NCBI GenBank assembly: GCA_016705335.1
Contig: JADIYN010000024.1
Location: 1-64,000 of the forward strand
Length of the DNA: 64,000 nucleotides
Reading direction: 5' to 3'
Origin: Draconibacterium sp.
Lineage (GTDB): Bacteria > Bacteroidota > Bacteroidia > Bacteroidales > Prolixibacteraceae
In this document: one piece after another, positions 1 through 9,956 of the stretch
How positions within the stretch are numbered: position 1 is the first letter of the stretch
How the letters are laid out: each line of letters begins with the position of its first letter
Made by a program: the position numbers and the translations under genes
The notes under the pieces: generated by a model
Told to the model about the DNA's origin: nothing
What the model saw: only the letters and a program-made list of their open reading frames with translations
The model's database searches: none

Positions 1-279
1 ATTGAAATCTGCTTTAACCGGTTCATAATAAACTTTTTTATTGCTGTCATATAAGCTTAACAATGGTGATGGTTTATCCGCCGGACTAAACTCCCTGTTT
101 GGCGTTGCAGAGATATTCTGCATACTGGTAATGTAACCCTTTTTGTCGATTGTTATTTTAAAATAATAGGTTGTAAAGTCACTTTGTGTGCAACTTATTA
201 TTGATAAAAAAGGGAACGAGAAAAGAACTAACAAAGCAATTCTTTTAACTTTAACTGAAGCGTATTGTATCGTGTTCAT
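1..279 (-). CDS. N-terminus of a lipoprotein, cut by window edge
   Basis: An ATG at 279-277 opens a frame that stays open for 93 codons to the left edge, so the C-terminal part is outside the window. The first 30 residues form a lipoprotein signal peptide: basic residues (KVKR), a hydrophobic stretch, and the lipobox S-I-I-S-C with the lipidated Cys at residue 30. The mature part begins with a beta-strand-like stretch (FTTYYFKITIDKKGYITSM), followed by a polar, Pro-rich segment. This resembles the start of secreted glycan-binding or glycosidase proteins, but I cannot assign a family. It begins 7 bases after the GH172 stop, so it is probably the next gene of the same operon and part of the outer-membrane glycan machinery. 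Confidence 0.7.
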   Translation of the reverse strand, partial: MNTIQYASVKVKRIALLVLFSFPFLSIISCTQSDFTTYYFKITIDKKGYITSMQNISATPNREFSPADKPSPLLSLYDSNKKVYYEPVKADFN

Positions 280-286
280 AAGATTC

Positions 287-2365
287 TTATCGATTTAAAA
301 AATTATTCTGAATTAAAAAATAATCGATGCCCAACGCATATTTACCATTTTTTGACTGTGCATCCTGATTGCTTCCTTCGAATACAAATTTGATGACGAA
401 CGAGTTGTCAACCGGTTCGTTTTCGCCAAGATTTACAAGTGGATTGGAAATTCCTGTATTGCCTGAATATAAATCCTGCGAAGACTTAAGTTTACCATTT
501 ACATAAATATTAAATCCCCCGCAATTGGAGCCAACTGCAGTACAGATCTTCAAAGTTGATTTTTCAAACTGCTCGGTAACTTTAATTTCCGCAAAATCAC
601 CTGATTCTTCAAACCAAATATTTTTCAAAGCGCCATTACTGATTTCGCCCCAGATTGGAATTTCGCTGAAATTCTCAATTACTTTGACACTCTTATTTAG
701 AACAGGATAATTTTCTGCTTCAAAAGCTCCGTCAACGTGATATTGCTGCATTTTTGATTCCTCAACAATTTTTTGCAAACCTTCCACTGTAGGTAACTCT
801 TTGGCAGCCATTTCAGGAAGTGGTTTTCTGTTGAATGTAACACCGGGTTCGCCATACCAGAAAGTGGTTTGTGCATATTGCAAAAAGAACCATTTTTGCC
901 GTGTTCCACACGATGATTCCATATCGAATTTTATTCTTTCATGAAAGGGGATTGCATCCAGAACGCGTGTCCGGGTACAAACATTGTAACCTATTGATCG
1001 GGGATGGCCAACGATTACATTCCCTAAAAATGGTTTCGAAAACTGGTCAGCCGGTGTGGGTACAATTCCTCCTGCCCAACCGTAATAATCTTCAGTACCG
1101 GTTCCAAAATGAGAGGGAAAATTTCGTTCAAAATCATCATCAACATAAATTTTTTCATCGCCTTCACCCCACCATCCTTCACTCGGATTGAGTACAGTCC
1201 ACTGGTCGCCAACAACTACTCCTTTTCCTTCGGCCGAAAGGAAATTCCAATCGAATAACGGAAAAGTTGGAGTGGGTTCATCCATTCGCCATGACGCGTA
1301 AAAATGCATGGAATTGCTGCTCCAAACATAATTGCCGGTTGTGATTTTTACGCTTAACTCCACTGGTTCTTCCCAAATGTTTTTAAGCGAAATTGTTCCA
1401 TTTGTTTTATATGGCATTACCCACCTGCAAATCATTGTTCCATCAGCCTTTACCGAGCGCTCCCACATTTCGAAAGGCTGCATTTTCCCAACATTATTGA
1501 AGAAATCGCCAACAGGAGCCCAAATCGTTTGTTCGCTATCAAACTCGCCTATCAAAATGGTCGATCTCAAAGCCTGAGGAATATCCTGTACATTTTCAAT
1601 TTTAATTTCAATTTGATTTACAGATGCTGCACCTTTGGGTAAATCGATTCTCAATGATTCGTCTTTTAGTAAAGTTTTTTTCTCTGTCAGTTCATTTCCT
1701 TCAGCTTGTGGAGGATTTACCAGTTGTAAAGAAACTTCAGAACGTAGTTTTTCAATCGAGTCAAACTCTTCCATAGTAAAAGTTTTTACCCTGGTTTTTG
1801 CAGGATATTTCCGATAATTAATAATGTTGTAAAATGACTTTTTATCCATTGTTATTTTACAGCTTTTCGAATAAGGAATTGGGAAATACAGGTTTCCGGC
1901 ACGGGTTGTATAATCAGCAAATGGAGGCTTAACAAAATCCTGTCCTTTAACCAATTTAAAAAAATTGCAATTGATGACAGGTTCTGTAGCTCCATCGAGA
2001 TAAAATTTGATGTTTGCTCCGGTAGTATCCTGTAAACCGTAATAGAAACAAACTGCCCAGATTTTTGTAATCACACCCGGTCCCTGGTCTTCCATCAAAA
2101 CCCATTCTTCAACTCCATTGTTAATTTCAGTCCGAATAAATCCAAGGCCATCGCTATCGGCAAACCAACCGGGTTTATCAGGTGAAACCGATTCGCGGTT
2201 GTAACTGCTGGCTTGCAGACATTTGTACCCATTTTCAGGAAATCGTGTAATTTGGTCGCGGTCAACCATTTCATTTAAAAGTGAAGTTAGGTTAATCTCG
2301 TTTTTCTGCCCATAAACAGATGATGCAAGAAATAATAAAAACAGTAATGTGTAATTTATCCTCAT
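287..2365 (-). CDS. GH172 (DUF2961) glycoside hydrolase with C-terminal extra domain
   Basis: This is a secreted glycosidase of the DUF2961 family, now GH172, whose characterised members act on alpha-furanosides (difructose dianhydride I/alpha-fructofuranoside, D- and L-arabinofuranosides). The open frame extends up to 2479, but the ATG at 2365 gives a proper signal peptide (MRINYTLLFLLFLASSVYGQ), so I start there; the mature enzyme has about 670 residues. Family signatures are MEDQGPGVITKIW near residue 100, WWGEGDEKIYVD near 395 and HFGTGTEDYYG near 420; the acidic residues of the last two motifs are the likely catalytic pair. Residues from about 560 onward (FEAENYPVL onward) form a separate beta-rich domain, probably carbohydrate-binding, that the second GH172 of this window lacks. 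It follows GH29 with a 73-base gap. The true sugar cannot be told from sequence. Confidence 0.88.
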   Translation of the reverse strand: MRINYTLLFLLFLASSVYGQKNEINLTSLLNEMVDRDQITRFPENGYKCLQASSYNRESVSPDKPGWFADSDGLGFIRTEINNGVEEWVLMEDQGPGVITKIWAVCFYYGLQDTTGANIKFYLDGATEPVINCNFFKLVKGQDFVKPPFADYTTRAGNLYFPIPYSKSCKITMDKKSFYNIINYRKYPAKTRVKTFTMEEFDSIEKLRSEVSLQLVNPPQAEGNELTEKKTLLKDESLRIDLPKGAASVNQIEIKIENVQDIPQALRSTILIGEFDSEQTIWAPVGDFFNNVGKMQPFEMWERSVKADGTMICRWVMPYKTNGTISLKNIWEEPVELSVKITTGNYVWSSNSMHFYASWRMDEPTPTFPLFDWNFLSAEGKGVVVGDQWTVLNPSEGWWGEGDEKIYVDDDFERNFPSHFGTGTEDYYGWAGGIVPTPADQFSKPFLGNVIVGHPRSIGYNVCTRTRVLDAIPFHERIKFDMESSCGTRQKWFFLQYAQTTFWYGEPGVTFNRKPLPEMAAKELPTVEGLQKIVEESKMQQYHVDGAFEAENYPVLNKSVKVIENFSEIPIWGEISNGALKNIWFEESGDFAEIKVTEQFEKSTLKICTAVGSNCGGFNIYVNGKLKSSQDLYSGNTGISNPLVNLGENEPVDNSFVIKFVFEGSNQDAQSKNGKYALGIDYFLIQNNFLNR

Positions 2366-2438
2366 GCCCGATTTTTTGCCGATGAAATTTTCCTTTTTTA
2401 CTTCTGTTTTTATACCAAAACAGAATTTTTCAATTTGC

Positions 2439-3790
2439 TTAGTAACAAGCGAATTTAACGATGGTAACCGGACCTTCATTCTCAGTGATTTCGAGTTTTA
2501 ATGCATCAAACCGGCCATTTACTTTTTCAATGCGTTTGTGCCCCACACTTTGTCCTTTGGAAACAGTTATCCATTTTCCGTTGGTTTTTCCCGTTAGTTC
2601 ATATTTGCGAATCTGCTCTCCCTTCGAAATATCTTCCTGAATGACGACAAAACTGATTTGCTGTGCTGACTTTAATTTCAATTCAAATGCATTACCGGTT
2701 CCCGATGTTTCAGCCAAAGCTTTTGAAAATGACTTGTTCACTTTTTTACCAAATTCATCCATTCGTTTTACATCTGCATCGGGCACCAAACCCCGGTCGT
2801 CCACAACAATTCCCAAAAGCATGTTTGTATTCCGGCCAACGCTTTTTGTATATTTATCCATCAATTCTTCCAGAGTGCGTATTTTATTATCCTGATCTTT
2901 GTGCCAGAACCAACCTCCCTGAAATGAAGAATTTAAGCGAAGTGGAAAATCTGACTCACCCGGACACCAGAATAATCCATTGGGATTTCCATTTAGCCCT
3001 TTAATTTCGATAACGCCCGAAGCCGAAGTTGTAGAATCGGCCCTCGACCAACAAGGATAAGGAGCGACTCCTTCTTCATTACCAACCCAGCGGATATTAT
3101 TTTCATATCCAAATGGTCCCTGAAAAGCAATTGCATCCGGCTGGTATTTTTTTACCATGGAAAGAATATCAAAACCTCCTTTTTCAACGGGCAAAACCCC
3201 ACCATCAAACCATATTTCGAAAAGAGGTCCGTAATTGGTCCACAATTCTGTGAGTTGGGTTTCTACAATTTTATTGTAACGTTTCTGTTCTTCAGGATCG
3301 CCCGAAAGTACTTTCCCGGGATTATCAACCTGTAAAAATCCATTGGCTGTTGTACTTGCGTAAATACCTGGTTTTAAACCGTATTTTTGCATGAAGCCAC
3401 AAAATCTTTTACAAGATCGCCTTCACCGTTTTTCCAGGGTGAGTTTTTACGCTGTATTCATGCGCTTTTGTTGGCCAAAGGCTAAATCCTGAACAATGTT
3501 TGGCAACCAGCACAGCATATTTTGCACCGGCTGCCTTTGCAGTTTTTATCCATTGGTCGGTATCCAGTTGCTTTGGATTAAATACAGCTGCATCAGGATG
3601 TTTTCCCATATCGCGGCGCCATTCATATTCCGGATTAAACACCTGCAAGTCAAAATGAAATAAAACTCCAATTTCAGCATCAGCCCATTCCATTTGTGCT
3701 TTTGTTGGAAGTACAGCCTGTTTTTCCTGCTACATTGCCAGTAAAGAGATACTCAAAACAATTATTAGCAGTATTGTGATTTTTTTCATC
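2439..3790 (-). CDS. GH29 alpha-L-fucosidase, frame-broken
   Basis: This is a probable exo-alpha-L-fucosidase of about 450 residues when the frames are joined. A signal peptide (MKKITILLIIVLSISLLAM) starts at 3790 and is followed at once by an in-frame TAG at 3732-3730. The frame 3693-3409 then gives the GH29 N-terminus (GVLFHFDLQVFNPEYEW, AKHCSGFSLWPT), and 3392-2439 gives the rest, including WFDGG, whose Asp is the usual GH29 nucleophile. The two frame changes fit one lost C at 3437-3439 and one lost A at 3384-3388; restoring both joins the pieces through a family-like stretch (PWKNGEGDLVKDF). The last 85 residues look like an F5/8-type galactose-binding-like domain. Whether the TAG is real is unknown. 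It sits between the six-hairpin protein and GH172 and would release fucose for the FucP-like permease nearby. Confidence 0.8.
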
Positions 3791-3953
3791 TGTATATTTT
3801 TTAATGTTATTCAATCATATTTGGATCAACTTCTCATTTTCAAAACACTTTGTATCCGATGGAATTCGCATGTCCCGATAGCTATTAGGATTAATTTTCA
3901 TTTCTGTTTGTGTTTTGCAAAATTATGTTCATTCAATAAACTTATTTTAAATA

Positions 3954-5303
3954 TTATTCATTCAATAATTTTTTAAAAGCTGCATAAGGACAGGTAACAG
4001 AAGTCAGGTAAACCGGATTTTGTTTATGCCCGTTTGGATGAAAGCACTCGTAGGGCGCTTCAAATTCATCACCTTTGCGAAAATCGTTTTCCTTTAATTC
4101 TTCGATATATTCAGATGCAAGTTGCCGGGCAACATTAATATCAACCATTGAAATTGCATAACAAACCCAACCTGTGGGTGTTCCCCAGTAGGCACCATTC
4201 TGATAAGTGTTTTTTGTGGCTAAACTAATCTCCCAGGAAGTCGAGTCGTTAAAATCATCAGTTGTTATCACATGCCGGATATTGCCTTTGTATGCCAAAG
4301 TTCCATTTTTATAAGAATCACTGAGAAACCGGCATATTTTCTTCATGTTCTCACCTTCAAGAATCCCAAAATATACAGCCAGAGCAGTACTCCAAACATC
4401 AGGCTGACTGCTATTTCCTGTTGATGCCAGAAGCATTCCCCGATGATCAGAAAATGTTTCAGGGATTTTTATTTTCAAACGGTTTGCAAGTTTTAAGTAG
4501 TTGTCTGCTTTATCTTTGCGTCCAATTCTTTCAAAAAGTTCGGCTAATTCCTGCGACGCCCTGAATTTCAATACAGAGGGAAGACAAAGATCACCTGTGA
4601 TTGTTATTACATCTCTGAAACCAAAATCGACACCTCTAAAATCATCAGTTGTATAAACCAAAATCCCATCTTGTCGGGTTGGAGGAACTTTAAAAGCCAA
4701 TTCCAACCTGTCGATCAATTTTATCCCGTTAATTTCTTCCAGTAAGAAATTTGTTTCCGAAGTGGTTTTCAAATAATTCCATGCCATATGAATAAATAAA
4801 AACTGATCTCCGTAAGGCGGAAACATTCCCCATGTTTTTTCGCCCTGCGCATTATAGTTGTAGGTTCCCGGGAAAAAAATGGGATTACTGTCATCAATCC
4901 GAATATGATCGGCAATCGCCCCCATTGGAATCATACTTCCGTTATTTGAAATCCATGTTTGATCGCATTGTTTTGAGGCTGTTAAATGCAACATGTGTTT
5001 TTGCTCTTCTTTTGAAACAAAACCACATCCAAGCGACATTGCATAATCTCTGATCCAGAATGCAGGATAACAACTTCTTCCACCCGGACGAATTAAAACG
5101 CCGCCTGTATTATTACTTCCAAATTCTTCCGATATTTTTTGACCAGGATAAATCCGCGAACTATCCATAACTTCTTTTGTCATTTCCATAAGAAATTCCG
5201 TGTCAGCAGCGGATAAGATACTTTTGGAAACATAATTTGTTTGCGCACTTAACCCGATAATAAAAGCAATATTTAGAAGAATCAGTATTTTAGTCTGTTT
5301 CAT
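3954..5303 (-). CDS. Secreted six-hairpin glycosidase-like protein, family unassigned
   Basis: An intact 449-residue protein with a Sec signal peptide (about residues 1-20, ending LSAQ). The body has the rhythm of an (alpha/alpha)6 barrel: short helical pairs and aromatic/acidic loops such as YPAFWIRDYAMSLG near residue 85, FPPYGDQFLFIHMAW near 165 and TYQNGAYWGTPTGW near 370. These resemble the six-hairpin glycosidase superfamily (GH15/37/63/65/78-like folds), where loop Asp and Glu residues catalyse inverting hydrolysis; the Asp of WIRDY and the Glu of EFEAPYECFHP are candidates. I cannot place it in a numbered GH family. It lies 44 bases after GH20 and before GH29, so a role in trimming the same glycan is likely. 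Confidence 0.6.
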   Translation of the reverse strand: MKQTKILILLNIAFIIGLSAQTNYVSKSILSAADTEFLMEMTKEVMDSSRIYPGQKISEEFGSNNTGGVLIRPGGRSCYPAFWIRDYAMSLGCGFVSKEEQKHMLHLTASKQCDQTWISNNGSMIPMGAIADHIRIDDSNPIFFPGTYNYNAQGEKTWGMFPPYGDQFLFIHMAWNYLKTTSETNFLLEEINGIKLIDRLELAFKVPPTRQDGILVYTTDDFRGVDFGFRDVITITGDLCLPSVLKFRASQELAELFERIGRKDKADNYLKLANRLKIKIPETFSDHRGMLLASTGNSSQPDVWSTALAVYFGILEGENMKKICRFLSDSYKNGTLAYKGNIRHVITTDDFNDSTSWEISLATKNTYQNGAYWGTPTGWVCYAISMVDINVARQLASEYIEELKENDFRKGDEFEAPYECFHPNGHKQNPVYLTSVTCPYAAFKKLLNE

Positions 5304-5347
5304 GTTTTAAGTTGGTTTGTTTTTTAAACAAAATGAAATTCAACGGA

Positions 5348-7238
5348 TTACAACACTCTTTTTTGCAACTCATCAATCCTGAGTGAAATCATTTTTCCTG
5401 CCGGTTTCTCATCTTTATATGTTATTATTCTCAATCTTGTGGCATTTTTAGGAATAAAAAGCGGAGTTTCATATTTCGGACTGTAAGAATCAGGGTTAGT
5501 ATTGTCGAAAGTGAAAAAGATTTTCAAATCTTTAATTTCTGTGTCCAGCTTTATTTTTAGGATTCCATTTTCATCATTAAAAGGTGTAACAATGGCATTA
5601 TACATGCTCCGGGCATAGTTTATTTTTCCAAAATCGGCCCGAACAAAATGATCTTCAACACGTGTCACAAAATTCTCCCAGTTTTTATTCTCTTTTGAAG
5701 TCCAGAATACTTCGGCCAAAGCCCATCCCCTGGGCCAGGTCATGTATTCAGCATGCCTGAAAGTTGGAACAGCTTCCGACCACAGGTTTCCCTGGCCGCC
5801 AAGAATCAGATTTGGATCAACTTCATCAGGAACAGGCTCAAAATTGTAAGAATCTGAAAGTCTGCATATACTGTAGGTTGCGGGTTCAACAGAAGGTTCA
5901 CCCTGGTAAAGATCGAGGTAACAGTGATTTGTTGGCGTCATAATAACCTGATGTCCCTCTTTGGCAGCTTTAATCCCGTTTTCCATCCCTCTCCACGACA
6001 TTACTGTTGCATTAGGTGCCAGTCCGCCTTCAAGAATTTCATCCCAACCTACGAGTTTTTTATTTTTAGCTTCCAGCATCTTTTCCATCCGCTTGATGAA
6101 ATAACTCTGTAATTCATATGTGTCTTTTAATTTTTCATTCTGAATTCTTTTCTGACAGTCAGGGCATTTACTCCAAAATCCTTTATAACATTCATCGCCA
6201 CCAACATGTATATATTCCGAAGGAAATAGCATGGCAATTTCGGTGAATATTTTATCGAGGTATTCGAATGTAATTTCTTTACCCGGACACAATGAATTTT
6301 CATCAACCGTATAAAATTTGTTTCCCACGTTAATATCCTTAACTGAATGAGTACATGAAATCTCAGGGTAAGCAGCAATCGCAGCAAGACTGTGTCCGGG
6401 AACGTCAATTTCAGGAACGATTTCAACAAATCTGTCTTTTGCATACTGCACAATTTCTTTTATGTCTTCGTGTGTATAAAAGCCGCCATAAGTAACAGGT
6501 TCGTTTTCTTGTCTGGGTTCCCTTTGCCACCAATCTCCTACCCGTTCGGCTCTCCATGCACCAATTTCTGTAAGTTTCGGAAGGCTTTTTATTTCAATTC
6601 GCCACCCCTGATCATCAGAAAGATGCCAGTGAAAAACATTCATTTTGTATTCTGCCAGTTGATCGATATACGCCTTTACCTCTTCTTTTGTAAAGAAATG
6701 TCTGCTAACGTCAAGCATTAAACCACGCCAGGGAAACCGGGGAGAATCTTCAATTTCAACACAGGGGATTTTCCATTCCACATTTTGTTGTAAAGAGCTG
6801 CTTTTTATTTGCGGGGGCAACATTTGTAATAATGTTTGAATTCCATAGAAAATACCGTTTGCTTTGTTGGCGGTCAATTCAATATTTTTGGGGGTGACCT
6901 GAAGTTTGTAACTTTCATTTCCAGAAGTAGAATCCGCTGTATCCGAAATTTTAAAATTGATTCCTTTCCCGGTACCTTCTTTTATTTGTAAACTGAAACC
7001 CATTGCACCTGAGATTTTTGCAACCATATATTCTGCAACAGGCAGCAAATCATTGTTGTTACAAAAAATAACCGTGTTTTTTGTTATTTTAAAATTGCCA
7101 GCATTTAAAATAGCATTTGCAGGTTTGGGAATGATGGTTATCTCTTTTATTACTTTCAGACTGCTTTTGGGTGGTTTGACAAGCACTAAAAAGTACCACA
7201 AAAATTGCAAAAGAGAGTAAGTTTCTTAAATTTTTCAT
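5348..7238 (-). CDS. GH20 beta-N-acetylhexosaminidase lipoprotein, frameshift in N-terminus
   Basis: Exo-beta-N-acetylhexosaminidase removing terminal GlcNAc/GalNAc by substrate-assisted catalysis. Domains in order: lipoprotein signal, GH20b N-terminal domain (about residues 35-160, ending GIFYGIQTLLQMLPP), and the TIM barrel with RGLMLDVSRHFF, NVFHWHLSDDQGWRIEI, VPEIDVPGH and HVGGDECYKGFW near residue 345; the adjacent Asp-Glu of the last motif is the catalytic pair. The main frame alone would start at 7210 without a signal. The ATG at 7238 in the neighbouring frame encodes MKNLRNLLSFAIFVVLFSAC, a perfect lipobox, and joins the main frame if one C of the CCC run near 7175 is extra. I therefore place the start at 7238, 11 bases after the GH29-like stop. 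Tyr/Trp substrate residues are normal for the family. Confidence 0.92.
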
Positions 7239-7249
7239 CGTTGTTTACT

Positions 7250-8539
7250 TTACAATTGATTTAGTTTTATCTGGTTTTCCAATGTTTTTCCCACCTGTTT
7301 AACTTGTTCCAAATGGTGAGGAAGTATATCGCCCTCGGTATTTGTTACCACTTCAAGACAAAGAACACCTTCGTTTTCAACAATCTTTGCGGCCATTTCT
7401 ACCAGTTTATCAGTTTCAAACTGCTGTCCCTTTCCTCCCCATTTTTCGCCAAGATAAGTAAACAGAAACCATTGAACGCCGTCCTCAACCCATCTTCCTG
7501 AAGGAAACTCATCAATTGTTGATTTTTCGCCTGAACTGTAATCGCAGTATGGTGTATTCGCTTTTATTTTTCCAAAACCTGAATTATAGGTAACAATGCT
7601 GTTCCTGTTTCCGGCTTTCGCTGCCAGTGTGTGCGTACTTATGTTGTGTTTCAGCGACATATCCATCCGTGTATCCCGGATATTATTCCACTGGTACAAT
7701 CCATCGAACCACCAGCCTTTTACATCGGTGCCGTATCTTAAACTCCATTCCGTTATCATGTTTTCAAGAATAGGTTGGTTATACTGGCTTGTTGCTGAAT
7801 CTTTAAGTGGATAGTGAAATTTTTCGGACACCAACTGATTTTTTACAGGAGGATTACTTGGCAGGTATAATATTAAAGGGATATTGTATTTACCCAATGC
7901 TGTAATTAAATCCATTGGTAAATCACGTATTGTACATAATTCTCCGGGTTTTGTGCCGATGATGCTGTCGAAAGCGGCATTTGGTGAACAGTAATAACCT
8001 GAGTTTTGCCCCAGTGTGAACATAACAAAACCTGCTCCTGCTTCGTTAGCCTGACTGGCAAAGCGTTCAACGTTAAAACTGTTAACTGCCTCATTCCACT
8101 CTTTCGACCCACCTTCTGGTACAATAGCTTCTTTCAGGTAATGTACCATGATACCGTAACCGGCATCCTTAAACCAGTCGGTATTGGAGTTTCCTTTGTA
8201 TTCAACAGGTTTTGATGAAATTACAAAAGCTGTAATTTTCTCATCAGAATTTAAGATAGTACAACTAACTTCGCATTTCAGGTATTTGCCAACGTATGAC
8301 GTTAATAAAATAATCTCATCGGACCAGATTCCTGGAAGTTTTTCCCACTCTCCATCGGGTGTTTGGCCAATGTACCAGGTGTACTCCTGATTCTCAGAAT
8401 TTTCAGGAAAATCACATTGAACTTCAATCAGATTTTTGGCAATAAATTCATCATCAAATGATATGTTTTTTATCTCACTTTTTTGACATGAAATCAGAGT
8501 AAAAAAGATACCCGTTAAATACAAACAGAATTTTTTCAT
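7250..8539 (-). CDS. GH29-like lipoprotein with N-terminal Ig-like domain
   Basis: An intact 429-residue lipoprotein (signal to Cys 18 in LISC). Residues about 20-115 form a beta-sandwich with YTWYIGQTPDGEW, like an Ig/Fn3 domain. From about 120 the protein resembles the GH29 fucosidase barrel: WFKDAGYGIMVHYLKE corresponds to the family pattern W-F-x-D-A-K-F-G-I-F-x-H-W, GAGFVMFTLGQNSGYY to the following strand, and GWWFDGLY near residue 278 to the strand that carries the catalytic Asp nucleophile. The general-acid region is not recognisable to me, so it may be a divergent fucosidase, a binding protein, or an enzyme for another sugar. It precedes GH20 by 11 bases. Confidence 0.65.
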   Translation of the reverse strand: MKKFCLYLTGIFFTLISCQKSEIKNISFDDEFIAKNLIEVQCDFPENSENQEYTWYIGQTPDGEWEKLPGIWSDEIILLTSYVGKYLKCEVSCTILNSDEKITAFVISSKPVEYKGNSNTDWFKDAGYGIMVHYLKEAIVPEGGSKEWNEAVNSFNVERFASQANEAGAGFVMFTLGQNSGYYCSPNAAFDSIIGTKPGELCTIRDLPMDLITALGKYNIPLILYLPSNPPVKNQLVSEKFHYPLKDSATSQYNQPILENMITEWSLRYGTDVKGWWFDGLYQWNNIRDTRMDMSLKHNISTHTLAAKAGNRNSIVTYNSGFGKIKANTPYCDYSSGEKSTIDEFPSGRWVEDGVQWFLFTYLGEKWGGKGQQFETDKLVEMAAKIVENEGVLCLEVVTNTEGDILPHHLEQVKQVGKTLENQIKLNQL

Positions 8540-8742
8540 CTTATTGGTTTTTTAAATGTGAAAATTATTTTAATGTCTCTTTTATTTAAATCTATATAAT
8601 TCCAGATTCCAACCTTCCATGATTTCAACGATCCAAGGTATTTCCATGCCTGTTCTTCATTCTGGGTATAAAGTAATCCACCTGTTCTCCTATTTAACTT
8701 TATCAGTTTTCAGTTTTAAAATTTCTGGTTATTTTATGGCCT

Positions 8743-9945
8743 TTAGCAGCAAAATATAATATATATACATAACAGGGCAGACATATCCAATATGCCCTCT
8801 GATAAGGAAAGAAGATCAACCATCCATCCGAAAATTAATGGGACTATTGCTCCTCCAACAATTCCAAGAACCAATATTGAAGAGCCGGTTTTGGTAAATT
8901 TCCCTAATCCGGCAAGTGATAATGGCCATATTGCAGGCCACATAACAGCGTTGGCCAATCCCATGGCGGCAACCAGAAAAACAGACCATTTTACCGGGGA
9001 TAATAGTACCAGAATAGTAATTATTATGCCAAACAAAGAACTGTACTTCAGCGCATTTTGTTGAGAAATGATTTTGGGAATTAGTACAATACCTGCCAGG
9101 TAACCAACAATCATACTAAATGTGGCATAGCTAACAAATATTTCGGGAGCCAATATGTTAATGTCAAACACTTTAAAGGGAGCAAACTGCAATCTTGTTG
9201 CAAAGTCCAGTACCGTGCCCAGCGATAAGGTTTCTGCACCGATATACAGGAAAATCGCCCCCATCCCGAGAAAAAGGTGTGGAAATTGAAAAATCGAATT
9301 CCGGTGGGTGTCAGTTTCTGTGCTCTTGTATTTTTGAGAAGATTGTGCCTCAATTTCAGGAAGAGGTGCAAAGTAAGAAATACCTGCGCCAATCAAAAAA
9401 ATGGCAGAAATAATATAAAAAGGTTCAACAACATCAGAAATTTTGATGGCGTCAAGACTCATAAAAATACTAAGTACGATTGGTCCCAGAGCATAGGCCA
9501 CTTTATTGCTTATACCCATTATGCAAATTCTGCTTGCTGCGCTCTCTTCGGGCCCCAGAATGGTAATGTACGGATTGATTGACGTTTGCAAAAGCGTTTG
9601 TCCAACTCCTCCTATAAAAAGAGCCAAAAGAAATAATGGAAAACTGGTGGTTTTAGCTGATGGTACAAACAGAATCATTCCAATGGCCATAACAATGAAT
9701 GACAAAACAATCCCTCCTTTATAGCCAATTTTTTTAATGATAAATCCTGAAGGAATTCCAAAAACCACAAAGGAGGAAAAAGTGGCTGCCATTACCAGAT
9801 ATGAGGCAGCAGTTGACAGGTTAAATACTTCCCTCAGGAATGGAATAAGGTAAGTATTAATTCCAATGGCAAATCCCAATACAAAAAAGAGTAATCCTAT
9901 TCTCGCGACAGGCACTGCATAACTGCTTTTTTTAATATTGTTCAT
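8743..9945 (-). CDS. FucP-type MFS sugar permease
   Basis: A 400-residue, 12-helix inner-membrane transporter of the FucP/GluP branch of the major facilitator superfamily, which takes up monosaccharides such as fucose, glucose or galactose with protons. Family signs are the opening FVLGFAIGINTYLIPFLREVFNLS-like segment, GFIIKKIGYKGGI after helix 2, and GVGQTLLQTSINPYITILGP followed by AASRICIMGISNK near residue 135. It sits between the cytosolic URO-D-like gene (11 bases upstream) and the glycosidases, and probably imports a monosaccharide released by them; fucose is suggested by the two GH29-type neighbours. The last 20 residues look unlike the family. A neighbouring frame gives a more typical hydrophobic helix plus KAIK tail ending at 8729, so a late frameshift is possible. 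Confidence 0.85.
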   Translation of the reverse strand: MNNIKKSSYAVPVARIGLLFFVLGFAIGINTYLIPFLREVFNLSTAASYLVMAATFSSFVVFGIPSGFIIKKIGYKGGIVLSFIVMAIGMILFVPSAKTTSFPLFLLALFIGGVGQTLLQTSINPYITILGPEESAASRICIMGISNKVAYALGPIVLSIFMSLDAIKISDVVEPFYIISAIFLIGAGISYFAPLPEIEAQSSQKYKSTETDTHRNSIFQFPHLFLGMGAIFLYIGAETLSLGTVLDFATRLQFAPFKVFDINILAPEIFVSYATFSMIVGYLAGIVLIPKIISQQNALKYSSLFGIIITILVLLSPVKWSVFLVAAMGLANAVMWPAIWPLSLAGLGKFTKTGSSILVLGIVGGAIVPLIFGWMVDLLSLSEGILDMSALLCIYIIFCC

Positions 9946-9956
9946 TTGTAATTAGT

